Source: Hondaea fermentalgiana (Eukaryota > Sar > Bigyra > Thraustochytrida > Thraustochytriidae). From it: DNA of 47,135 nt. Where the stretch lies: positions 204,417 to 251,551 of the forward strand of contig NPFB01000021.1 in the NCBI GenBank assembly GCA_014084085.1, read 5' to 3'. Positions 17,637 through 26,469 of this stretch are shown one piece after another (position 1 is the first letter of the stretch; every line of letters begins with the position of its first letter). A model generated the notes under the pieces. The model made no database searches and was not told the DNA's origin. It worked only from the letters and a program-made list of their open reading frames with translations. A program made the translations under genes and the position numbers.

Positions 17637-20600
17637 ATGCCTGAGTCAAAGGTGCAAGACGATGACTGCGAGAGCATCGCACAACGAGAACGCTTTGCAA
17701 GCAACGAGGAAAAGAAGGACGATAACGATGACAATGATGATCATGAAGAGAGAAAAATCAGTGATAGCATTCGAGATTCTCTCGAGGGGAAACAAGCGCA
17801 CGCTGACTCCTCCCCCATTAGCGTCCCTGAGCTCGGGCTCGGGGCCATGTACCATGACAACAAAAGTGAAAAAGAATGTCAGGACGACAGTACAGATGAT
17901 GGCGACCGGTTTTTCTCCATGAGCGCCTCCAAGGACCCAAACTCCTACGATCCTGCGGAAGATGAAGATGCCTTCATCTCAAGCAGCGCTCGCAAGTCAA
18001 CCAAGTTGTCTCTTCCACGATTCTTTGTCGGTTCCTTTATGGCCAGGTCAACATCCGAAGTATTAAGTGCGCGTATTAGAGAAAGTGGAGGGTCAGCTTC
18101 ATCTCATAAGCATCAAATGGGTACGCACCGTACCATAGGAGGTCCGCGTACTGGATCGGTTACTGTTTCTTCGCCGAGAGCAATGTCCAGTGCAGTACTC
18201 TCCTCCTCACGGTCATCGGGTCTTCTCAGCTCTCACAAATTTTCAAAAGGCCAGATGATGGACTCTCCTCGTGCAGCAGAGTTAGGCGCTCGACTTCGAT
18301 CGCTTGCATCCAGGGATATCCCAAAGCTTTCTTCCTTTGTGCCGAGGCAGCTTCTGACTTTTCTCGAGGAGAATGGTAATGTAACTCTTACGAGCCAAAC
18401 TTCCCACGCGCTCGTCATGCTGGCAGACATTTCTGGTTTCACCGCGCTGAGCGAAAATCTTTGCTCGCGAGGACCCGAGGGAGTTGACGAGCTTTCTGAA
18501 ATCATCAGCGACTTTCTCGGCGCGCTCATCAAAATTGTCAAGGCATATGGCGGTGATATTGTTGCCTTTGCTGGCGATGCGCTCATCATCACCTGGGTTA
18601 CTAGACCATCTGACCTAGTGTACCAAACTCTGCGCGTCTTTCAGTGTGGGCTCGAGCTCGCGAGTCTCACGAGACCGCAGCTCACGCTGCACATTGGCAT
18701 TGCGTCAGGAAAGACACATTTCACAATCATAGGAGGCACCGATGGCTCCTGGAACTGGCTGGTCATTGGCGAGGCCATCGTGCGAATGGGCGACGCCGAG
18801 GGTCACGCGAGCAGCAAGGAAGTTGTCGTGACCGAGGAAACCTATGCGCCCGTCAAAGAGTTTTGCAACGTTGAAACAATTGTGGAAGAGCGTGAAGACT
18901 CTCCAAATATGATTGGTAGCTTTCACAGAAAGCGTGGGCTCGTTAAGCTCATAGGAGTCAACATGCCAGAGGAACTGGAGTCCAAAGCAGACATCTCACT
19001 CGTCGGTGGAAACATGATATTGTCGCAGATGTCAACCAAATTCAAAGTCACTTCAACATCTGCCGAGGCGCAAGATAACGCTTTGACAGCTGCTTACACG
19101 TCCGCGCTGAGCTTTGTTGACAAACTCCGCTGCTTTATTCCGGGCCCCGCCATCGAGGTTTTGCGCGCAGGGGAGCGCTATTTGAACGAGTACCGCAAAC
19201 GTATCTGCGTGCTCTTCATTATGCTCGATGGTTTTTCGGTGGACATTTACGACCCAGACTCAGATGGCAAAACGCTCGCAAAACTCTTTCACGAAACATT
19301 GCGAGACTTACAGCAGGTGCTCTTCAGCTACAACGGTCTCTTGCGCCAGTTTCTTGTTGATGACAAAGGCTGTGTCTTTATTGCGTGCTTTGGCGTGGCG
19401 GGTCACACGCATCGTGATGATCCCACACGAGCTCTTGCCTGTGGTCTCAACATGGGCCGTATTTTGGAATCTCGAAAGATTCGAAGTTACATTGGCCTTT
19501 CGACGGGCGCAGCCTTTTGCGGGGCCGTGGGGTCCACGGACCGCCGCGAGTACGCCATGGTAGGCCGCGATGTTAATTTGGCAGCGAGGCTCATGAGTTT
19601 GAGTCGAAAGCGAGCGCTCCAAGAAGAACGATTCTCCATGCTCATTTGTAACGAAGAAACTTACACGGAGACCAAGACAGAACCCCAGGTTGAGTTCACG
19701 GCTCTTGAGCCAGTGCGCCTGAAAGGTTACGAAAACCTCGTGCAAACCTACCTTTGCGAGAACCGTGACGATGATGCTGCGCGCCGCGAGCTTAGTTTCG
19801 ACGACTCGAGCGCGCTGGCAGAGCTTGTCGGTCGCCGCGACGTAAAGGAAAAGGTGGCGCAAGTCGCATCGAGCCTTGTGCCGGGCAAGCCTCAGGTTGT
19901 CACCATTTGCGGCGAACAAGGAATGGGAAAAACACTCGTGGCCATCCACCTCAAGGCCTTTCTCGAAAAACGCGGCTTTCAGTCCATATCTTGCAAGGTG
20001 TTTTCTGCATCACAATCGACGCCATACGCTGTTTTCCAGCAGATTTTCTGGCAATTGCTAGGATTGGACCCCAGAGCTGATGTTGATATTGTGGAGCATC
20101 TCGGCACTTCCAAACTTTCCAAAGAGGACCTCGACGAGCGCAGAAAAAGACTGTTCAATGACCTTATGCTGCGTGTTGACGAGTACGAGCAAGCGCTAAA
20201 CTCGAGTATTGGGTTTCCGGTCGAAAAGACCCCGTCGCAAGGCTCTAAGGGAAACGAAGCAAGCATGCCAAAGATCAATCGCGGACGGTCAATGATGCAG
20301 CGGGCTCCTACAGTATCTCTTTTCCGCAGAGCTGGCTCGGTTACCTTGGGCCCCTCCGAGTTGCCAAAGCGCAGATTGAGTAACGACATTGCTCCAAAGC
20401 GCGGCTTCCTTCGCGCGACAACGAGCATGTTTCTTTCTGCTGCGCCGCACTTGAAATCCTCGTCCAAGACAGAGCTTGTTCAAAAGGCGTCTGCCTCGCC
20501 TAGACAAGGCCAGCGGCGAAGACGCGGGAGCACGGGCAGCGACGATTATGCGACAGTTAACCCCTTGGGGTCCCCAAGGGACCTCCTGGCTGGGCAAGGG

Positions 20601-22361
20601 ACAGATGCTTCGATTGGGCAAAGTCAAAGCAAAGGGTCTTTGAAACAGGACTCTGGATTTATTATGGGAGTTTCCGAAGGGTCATCTCACACGGGAGATA
20701 GTACGGACGATCTCGGCGCCCATCTTCCAAGCGGGCATGAGGAGAGTCTTGCGAATATCGAGAGATCGGCGTCCGGGGCGGCCTCGATTGGACGCGAGCA
20801 AAGCAAGACCTCAATAACTCGTTCAATGGCTCGTCAGCGTCGCATCGATCGTATTGCGCAGCCCGTTCTCTCTCAGGTTCTAGGCACACAATGGAGTACG
20901 GAGTCCTCGAGGTCTTCCGAACCAGGCACCCCGCGGCGGTCCTCGCTAACGCATCACAAGTCGCTTGACGTCTTTCCAAGCCAGGCCATGGTGATGCGAT
21001 GCCTTGGAAGGATTCTCCGGGTACTTTTGCGAGGCTATCGTTCGGAGGGTCACAAGCTTGTCATTTTCGTCGACGACGTGCACTATGCGGACAGTCTAAG
21101 TGGCAAGGCCATCTCCGAGCTCTTACAGAGTGCCCCAGGCCAGCTTCTCCTTGTCTTTACGCGACAGGTCGCAATGACGACGGCTCCAATCACGCAGGCC
21201 CAAGGGTGGTACAAGAATCTGTGCGATGTCGTAAAGGTGACGAACTTGAATCTGATGCCACTTGGAAGAGATGAGTCTTTGAGAGTCATCAAGACTGCAG
21301 CGGGGGATTCGAACCTCAAATCTAACGCCATTGATTTCATCATTGATCAGGGCCAGGGCAACCCAGGCCGCTGCGAGGAAATTACTAAAAGTTTGGCACT
21401 TTCGGAAGAAACCGAGTTGGTGGAAAATACTGCGATTAATGTGGTTCTCGAGCGGGCTGTACAAGCAAAATTTGACCAATTGCCAGACACGCACCGCGCG
21501 CTGCTCAAGACCGCTGCCGTGATTGGTTTCTGCTTTCCTGTCGCATGTTTGCGCGACATTGTTCCGCGGAGCATTAGTCGCAAGGGCGATCACATTCTTG
21601 CCGAAGTTATTGAGGACCTCGAAACCAACGACTGGCTCGAGTCGACGGAAGGCCCCTACGGCGAGCTAATGTACGCCTTTCGCACCCGTCTTGCCAAGGA
21701 TATCTGTTACAATCTCAATACTTCGCGGAACCTGAAAATGCTGCATCTGTCTGTGGCGCAGTATTACCAAAAAACGTACGACGAGGACTTGCGCCCGTAC
21801 TTTGTACTACTCTCCCATCATTATCGTCGCGCGCACAACGATACCATGGCGCTCAAGTTCATGATGTACTCTTTCCGCACGAACATTGCGATTGGCGCGC
21901 TTCCAGAGGCGTATGCCGTCATTGAAGCAATTCCTGATCTTAATTTGGGCGCGCCCAAGCTGCTACCTGCCCTCATGGAAATGAAGGAGCTTGTTGGCGA
22001 CGACAGCTACTTTTCCGATGGCCAGGAACTGGCTGTTTCGCAAGCTGCATCGGATGGTACCGGATTTGGGCCGAGCGCATCGTCACCTCAGACAGCTGAG
22101 GGCATGATACTGCCCAATGATGGCGCACTGGACGCTACACATTCGAGTATGGAGCGCTACACCTCGAGTGCAATGATGAGCAAGATCGAGGCGGTGAGAA
22201 AGTACGTCATTCTTAATCGGTCCGGTGACGAGTACGAAGGAAGCTCGAACCCCACGCAGAGCGTAATAACAGAGCCAAATGAGAGCGTCGTGCCCATGGC
22301 CATCGACGAGGCGAATACTGAATCAGGCCCTGCGCCCTCTAGGGCATGCGCCATCCTTTAG
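17637..22361 (+). CDS. Soluble-type (ADCY10-like) adenylyl cyclase with NTPase domain and C-terminal CAIL
   Basis: A 1,574-residue class III nucleotide cyclase making cAMP from ATP. ATG at 17637 is the first in frame; upstream the frame is open to a GTG at 17478. The N-terminal 230 residues are acidic then Ser-rich. Cyclase domain C1 (about 255-440) has ADISGFT with metal-binding Asp264 and FAGDAL with Asp314, the pattern of sAC. Domain C2 (about 520-700) has LVDDKGCVFIACFG, STGAAFCGAVGSTDRREY and GRDVNLAARLM, as in ADCY10. A STAND/AAA-type NTPase follows, with Walker A GEQGMGKT (759-766) and Walker B KLVIFVDDVHYADS (Asp1146/1147); about 380 Ser-rich residues separate them. The C-terminus is helical, then disordered, and ends CAIL, a CaaX-type box. 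Human ADCY10 is of similar length. Guanylyl activity cannot be excluded. Confidence 0.9.
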   Translation: MPESKVQDDDCESIAQRERFASNEEKKDDNDDNDDHEERKISDSIRDSLEGKQAHADSSPISVPELGLGAMYHDNKSEKECQDDSTDDGDRFFSMSASKDPNSYDPAEDEDAFISSSARKSTKLSLPRFFVGSFMARSTSEVLSARIRESGGSASSHKHQMGTHRTIGGPRTGSVTVSSPRAMSSAVLSSSRSSGLLSSHKFSKGQMMDSPRAAELGARLRSLASRDIPKLSSFVPRQLLTFLEENGNVTLTSQTSHALVMLADISGFTALSENLCSRGPEGVDELSEIISDFLGALIKIVKAYGGDIVAFAGDALIITWVTRPSDLVYQTLRVFQCGLELASLTRPQLTLHIGIASGKTHFTIIGGTDGSWNWLVIGEAIVRMGDAEGHASSKEVVVTEETYAPVKEFCNVETIVEEREDSPNMIGSFHRKRGLVKLIGVNMPEELESKADISLVGGNMILSQMSTKFKVTSTSAEAQDNALTAAYTSALSFVDKLRCFIPGPAIEVLRAGERYLNEYRKRICVLFIMLDGFSVDIYDPDSDGKTLAKLFHETLRDLQQVLFSYNGLLRQFLVDDKGCVFIACFGVAGHTHRDDPTRALACGLNMGRILESRKIRSYIGLSTGAAFCGAVGSTDRREYAMVGRDVNLAARLMSLSRKRALQEERFSMLICNEETYTETKTEPQVEFTALEPVRLKGYENLVQTYLCENRDDDAARRELSFDDSSALAELVGRRDVKEKVAQVASSLVPGKPQVVTICGEQGMGKTLVAIHLKAFLEKRGFQSISCKVFSASQSTPYAVFQQIFWQLLGLDPRADVDIVEHLGTSKLSKEDLDERRKRLFNDLMLRVDEYEQALNSSIGFPVEKTPSQGSKGNEASMPKINRGRSMMQRAPTVSLFRRAGSVTLGPSELPKRRLSNDIAPKRGFLRATTSMFLSAAPHLKSSSKTELVQKASASPRQGQRRRRGSTGSDDYATVNPLGSPRDLLAGQGTDASIGQSQSKGSLKQDSGFIMGVSEGSSHTGDSTDDLGAHLPSGHEESLANIERSASGAASIGREQSKTSITRSMARQRRIDRIAQPVLSQVLGTQWSTESSRSSEPGTPRRSSLTHHKSLDVFPSQAMVMRCLGRILRVLLRGYRSEGHKLVIFVDDVHYADSLSGKAISELLQSAPGQLLLVFTRQVAMTTAPITQAQGWYKNLCDVVKVTNLNLMPLGRDESLRVIKTAAGDSNLKSNAIDFIIDQGQGNPGRCEEITKSLALSEETELVENTAINVVLERAVQAKFDQLPDTHRALLKTAAVIGFCFPVACLRDIVPRSISRKGDHILAEVIEDLETNDWLESTEGPYGELMYAFRTRLAKDICYNLNTSRNLKMLHLSVAQYYQKTYDEDLRPYFVLLSHHYRRAHNDTMALKFMMYSFRTNIAIGALPEAYAVIEAIPDLNLGAPKLLPALMEMKELVGDDSYFSDGQELAVSQAASDGTGFGPSASSPQTAEGMILPNDGALDATHSSMERYTSSAMMSKIEAVRKYVILNRSGDEYEGSSNPTQSVITEPNESVVPMAIDEANTESGPAPSRACAIL

Positions 22362-22490
22362 GATCGATTTCATTATTATAAATAAGCAAGCATTCGCTTC
22401 ACCCTCAGTGTGGCCGTGGCTGAGCATTACGGTTGTGCATTTGTTCAAATTCATCGTAATGATCCCATTGTATTCTGTTTTTTTCTTATA

Positions 22491-22496
22491 AATAAA
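22491..22496 (+). terminator. Candidate poly(A) signal of the cyclase gene
   Basis: AATAAA in TTATAAATAAAG, 130 nt after the cyclase stop. An ATAAATAAGC variant lies nearer the stop at about 22377. Confidence 0.45.
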
Positions 22497-22900
22497 GTCA
22501 TCTCGCCCTCCAGAATCGACGTGAGCGCGTCTCATTTTCTTTTTGCAAGTTTCTGCTCTTCATCGCTCTCCAAGTATTGCCGCTTGACCCTCTCTCTGCG
22601 GCATGTGCTCGTTGTAGTGTTGACCGCTGCTGGACCTCTTTTTTGGCTACCGTCAATTAGAACCCTAGTATAATAGAGGGATTGTCGAACATGAGAACTT
22701 GCTGGGTCTTATCCATTAACGACGTCCGTTTGCACGTCAAATGGGTGGGGACTTGCGTGGGTCTCTCAATGAGACCAAACCACTTCGGCTGTGGACCCTT
22801 GCGGATGAAAAGGTGCGAAGATTGATGAAAATTTTCCAGTGGCGAAAAAGTTGAAGCCGAGATGACGAATCTAAAGAAACAACAAATTGATTTTTTTAAT

Positions 22901-22906
22901 TTTATT
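22901..22906 (-). terminator. Candidate poly(A) signal of the Arg/Ser-rich protein gene
   Basis: TTTATT on the plus strand reads AATAAA on the minus strand, 25 nt beyond the stop at 22932. It sits inside a T/A-rich tract, as expected for a 3' end. Confidence 0.5.
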
Positions 22907-22931
22907 TTTTTTAAAAAAATAAAACTTATTT

Positions 22932-25196
22932 TTACATGCACGAAATGCCATCTTCGAAGACAGGCTCGTGATCATCAGTGTCATACGTGGTCTTGGCCAC
23001 GCAGACCGGGCCATTAACACCACGGAAAATGCTGAAACGAACGCGCTCGTAACGATTTCGTTGATCACTCCAGCGGAAGGACTTGCCATTGCTATCTTTG
23101 ATCCAGCGTCGCCGCGACAGGCGCACCGGTGGGTTCAGGATCGAGCCCGATTGGATAGGGTCCTTTTTCTCCTTGGCATTGGCCATAATATGACTGAAAG
23201 ATGTCTTCACTCTCGCCGATACGCTCAGTCTGCGAGACTTTCCTAGGGAGGATCTCGTTTCGACGCGCGGGTCCAAGCCTTGCTGCGCGAACTCGGCGGC
23301 GTCTTCCTCCACTGGCTCGTCCTCGACAAGCGCACCTTCTTGCTCTTCTTCCGAATCCTCTTGCGCACGGCGAACCCCATTGAGGCGATGACTATGACAA
23401 TGACGATGCGAGGATGATGACGAGCGGCGCTGGCGTCGTGGAGACTTTCGCATCTCCTCCTCTCCCTCGTCAACAAAATCTGTCAAAGATTTCCAATCGT
23501 TGCCATCATCCATATCCTCTGCTTCATTCACCTTTTCCTCTTCGTCTTCTTCATAGCGGTGGCGCCGCTTGGGGTCTCGATGGGCACTGAGGTTGCCCTT
23601 GCTATGCCGCTGACTGCGGCGACGCGATGATGATGTAGACGTGGACGTGGACGTGGACGTTGAAGTGGACGAACGACGACGACGACGACAACTACGACCA
23701 GACGTTGAAAGTCGATGCGCTCGGTGGTCCAAGTCCACTTCATCAGAGTCGTCGACGATGGACACCTCTTTCGCCTCGTCCTGGACCTCGGCTTCGTAGT
23801 CTTCCAGATTCGCCTCCTCCTCCTCTTCATCGTTGTCCAAGATGACTCTACGCGAAGACCGTGTTCCGGCCTGACTGAGAGATTCTCGCCGCGTATGCAT
23901 CGAACTGCGTCGGCGGCTCCATTTGGAGGAGCCCCGGCGGCCCGATTTGGAGGAGCCCCGGCGGCGGGGACTATCCTCAGAACCCTGGCTGCTGCGCATT
24001 AACGGCTGCAAGGAGAAACGCTGCTCCCCGTCTTCTTCGACATCGCTGAAGAGTGGCCTCGATCCGAAGCGAATTGAAAATTGACGGTGCGAGAAACGAT
24101 TATCGCCTTCGCACACCGTATTTCGCCGTGAAGATCGTGAACCCGCAAGCTTCTTGCTGCTGCTGCTGGCGGAGGTGCTTGTGTTGAATTTGTCGTGATC
24201 CAAGAGAGTTTCGTCGCTCTCGAGCGTAGTGCACAACGACGGACGCCGCTTGCGCGAGGGCAAAGAGGTTATCGAAAACCGCCGCTGCGAAGTGCGAGCG
24301 CTCACGGGCTCTACTTCGCGGCCGCGGCTTGAACCTCGCGAGGAACGGTTGCTCCTGCGACTCGTGCGAGATGCGGACGACATGAACCGCGGGCGATGAG
24401 ATGGTGAGGCGCTCGACGCATCGTCTTCGTCTTCGTCGTTGTCATCGGAGTCATCGGAGTCGGAGTCACCCTCGTCGTTATCACTGTAGTCGTAACTGAA
24501 GTCGACAAGAGCATCAGGTTCGGCCATGCAGCGATCGAGCTCATCGGGGCTCAGGCGGTACTTTCGTGGCAGACGCTGCATACTCTCCATAATATCTCCT
24601 TCTTTGCGCTCGATGATTGCCCTGACCAGGAGGAAGACCTCGTCGACGACGCTTTCATTGCCGGCGTCGCTCGAGTGCTCGAAGCGAGGGCCTTTCTTCT
24701 GCGCGCGGAGGAGCTCTTCGATGATGCAATCCTGATTCTTGTAGAAATCGATTGCCATGGCGAGGAGGCGATCTTGAAAAGAGAACTCGGCGAAGTCATT
24801 GCTCCGCCGGCGCTTGCTATCGTCGCTGCTAGGGCGCTTCTTGAGGAAAAGGTCGGTGAAAGGGGCGGCATAACACATTTCCGTGAGCGGTTCGTAGCAT
24901 TTGCCGGAGAGTTTGTTGAACGGGACCATGTCACGCTCGTACAGGTCGCGGCGCATGTCCATGCAGCACACGAGGTAACGCGCGACGCCAAAGACTCGGG
25001 AATGTCTGTTGAAGATCTCGAGTTCCTGCTTGTACGTATTCATTTTCCAGGTCCAGTCCTCCCTGTTCTCCATGAACGCCTTTTCGCGCTTGAGCTGGTG
25101 CTCGGGGTTCGGGCCTTGGCATCCCTTGCACCGTCCCTTTTTGCGCGCGCGGAGCTGCGGGCCGTCGCCGGCCTCCGCGTCCGCTTGCCTCGGCAT
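22932..25196 (-). CDS. Uncharacterised Arg/Ser-rich, largely disordered protein with many RRxS sites
   Basis: A 754-residue protein from ATG at 25196. I do not recognise the family. Residues 15-235 look folded: a CxGCxGPNPEHQLKREKAF start, a Trp/Tyr-rich block and repeated helices ending PRKYRLSPDELDRCM. An acidic run of Asp, Ser and Glu occupies about 235-262. From there to about 690 the protein is low complexity, alternating acidic stretches with Arg/Ser clusters. Basophilic kinase consensus sites (RRxS/T) recur: RRFSIT, RRPSLC, RRNTVC, RRGSS twice, RRSSM, RRESLS, RRLSVS. A compact C-terminal segment (SRRRWIKDSNGKSFRWSDQRNRYERV, given only for position about 690-715) may be a small basic fold. 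It is convergent with the cyclase gene. It is not a classical SR splicing factor, since no RRM is seen. Confidence 0.75.
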   Translation of the reverse strand: MPRQADAEAGDGPQLRARKKGRCKGCQGPNPEHQLKREKAFMENREDWTWKMNTYKQELEIFNRHSRVFGVARYLVCCMDMRRDLYERDMVPFNKLSGKCYEPLTEMCYAAPFTDLFLKKRPSSDDSKRRRSNDFAEFSFQDRLLAMAIDFYKNQDCIIEELLRAQKKGPRFEHSSDAGNESVVDEVFLLVRAIIERKEGDIMESMQRLPRKYRLSPDELDRCMAEPDALVDFSYDYSDNDEGDSDSDDSDDNDEDEDDASSASPSHRPRFMSSASRTSRRSNRSSRGSSRGREVEPVSARTSQRRFSITSLPSRKRRPSLCTTLESDETLLDHDKFNTSTSASSSSKKLAGSRSSRRNTVCEGDNRFSHRQFSIRFGSRPLFSDVEEDGEQRFSLQPLMRSSQGSEDSPRRRGSSKSGRRGSSKWSRRRSSMHTRRESLSQAGTRSSRRVILDNDEEEEEANLEDYEAEVQDEAKEVSIVDDSDEVDLDHRAHRLSTSGRSCRRRRRSSTSTSTSTSTSTSSSRRRSQRHSKGNLSAHRDPKRRHRYEEDEEEKVNEAEDMDDGNDWKSLTDFVDEGEEEMRKSPRRQRRSSSSSHRHCHSHRLNGVRRAQEDSEEEQEGALVEDEPVEEDAAEFAQQGLDPRVETRSSLGKSRRLSVSARVKTSFSHIMANAKEKKDPIQSGSILNPPVRLSRRRWIKDSNGKSFRWSDQRNRYERVRFSIFRGVNGPVCVAKTTYDTDDHEPVFEDGISCM

Positions 25197-25569
25197 CCTC
25201 GCTCGTCAGAGCCTCGCCGCGGCGAGGCCAGAGCCGTCTCGTTCAACGTGCGTCTGCCTCTGCACCGCCGCTTCGGGCTGGTACGGTACGAGACGAGAGG
25301 AGACACGCTTGGGGGCGAAATGAGACGAGATGGGATGAGTTGGCTTGAGTTTTGAATGGCCTTGAGTTGAGTTGAGTTGAGTTGAGTTGAGTTGAGTTGA
25401 AATGAGACGAGGTGACTTTGCGTTGCGATCAGACGAGACGCGCGCTCGAGCGCGAGACCTCGTCCGCTCGGTCCTTGCCGCGCTGGTCTCCTCCTCTCCT
25501 TTCTCCCTTTCTCGCCGCCAGCCAGCCAGCCAGCCCAGCCAGCCCAGCCCGCCGCGAGCCGCCGAGGCG
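25197..25569. other. Upstream region of the Arg/Ser-rich gene
   Basis: 373 bp up to the gap. It includes eight to nine tandem TTGAG pentamers (about 25361-25400) and a CAGC/CAGCC run near 25521-25550. It should contain the promoter of the gene starting at 25196. No gene is seen. Confidence 0.5.
25361..25400. repeat. TTGAG pentanucleotide tandem repeat
   Basis: About eight perfect TTGAG copies, 165-205 bp upstream of the Arg/Ser-rich protein start. Confidence 0.9.
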
Positions 25570-25669
25570 NNNNNNNNNNNNNNNNNNNNNNNNNNNNNNN
25601 NNNNNNNNNNNNNNNNNNNNNNNNNNNNNNNNNNNNNNNNNNNNNNNNNNNNNNNNNNNNNNNNNNNNN
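25570..25669. other. Assembly gap (100 N)
   Basis: Exactly 100 N, a placeholder of unknown true length. The right flank is G-rich (GGGGGAGAGGGGGCGGG), which could form a quadruplex and block sequencing. Confidence 0.95.
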
Positions 25670-25953
25670 GGGGGGAGAGGGGGCGGGCAGGGAGCCAGCG
25701 TGGCCAGCATAGCGGCCGCAGCCGCAGCCGCGCGCTGTGGGGGGGTTAAGATGGCGACGGAGAACGAATGAACGATTCGAACGAACGGACGAAGGAAGGG
25801 AGGAAGGCCGGGGAAGGATCGAAGTCATGAAGGCAAGGCCAGACTTGCGTGGCCTCGCCAACCTGAAAAAGAAGGCCGCGAGGCCGGCCAGTGCAAGTCG
25901 CCCGCCAGGGAGCAGGCGGCGGCGGAGCGACAGTTCGTTCGTGCAGATTGTGC

Positions 25954-25996
25954 AGGAAGGAAGGAAGGAAGGAAGGAAGGAAGGAAGGAAGGAAGG
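25954..25996. repeat. AAGG tetranucleotide microsatellite
   Basis: Ten or more uninterrupted AAGG units. Confidence 0.9.
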
Positions 25997-26438
25997 CATG
26001 GCCGAAGAGAACACATCTGTGCGCAAGACACGGAGAACACGAGGGGAAAGAACGCAGAGGGAACGAGAGGGCGGCCGGGAGGAGAGCAGCCTGGACTGTG
26101 GGCGCGTTCGGCTGCGGCCCCCGGCTGGACTGGTTTTCCTTCTCCTTTTCTCCTCCTGGCTGCTCGCAAGTTCGTTTGTCCTTCGTTCCGCCACCGGCTG
26201 CGGCCGCCGCCAGGCACGGCAGGCTGCAGCGCCTGGGCTGGCCGGGGGCGGCGGTAGGGGCCGGCAGCATGGCAGCGAGATCTTTGCTCAAATTCGGGAG
26301 CCAGCCACCCCGAGGCGCGCGAGCGGCGACGTGGATCTTCGAGATGGACTACGCCCGCACCGCGAGGAGGCCGATCACAGGATGCCTGCCGAACCAACGG
26401 CATCGGTGGAGCCACAGGCGGCAATAATAGTCGTTGCG

Positions 26439-26444
26439 TTTATT
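26439..26444 (-). terminator. Candidate poly(A) signal of the MAP3K-epsilon-like gene
   Basis: TTTATT on the plus strand, AATAAA on the minus strand, 26 nt beyond the kinase stop at 26470. The spacing resembles that of the neighbouring minus-strand gene ending at 22932. Confidence 0.5.
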
Positions 26445-26469
26445 ACTGTTACTACAAAACGGTGCCACG

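Larger units (their letters stand above)
22362..22931. other. Convergent 3' flank of the cyclase and Arg/Ser-rich genes
   Basis: AT-rich 570-bp spacer between two converging genes. It contains AATAAA on the plus strand at 22491-22496 and a complementary signal for the opposite gene at 22901-22906. No gene is recognised. Confidence 0.7.
25670..26469. other. Intergenic region downstream of the MAP3K-epsilon-like gene
   Basis: 800 bp with no supported gene. A tandem AAGG run (about 25954-25996, ten or more copies) is the main feature. Open frames here are low-complexity. Confidence 0.5.

Noticed and set aside
25040..26194. 384-codon minus-strand frame crossing the second gap
   Set aside because: It overlaps the N-terminus of the real Arg/Ser-rich gene in another frame and consists of translated TTGAG, AAGG and N stretches.
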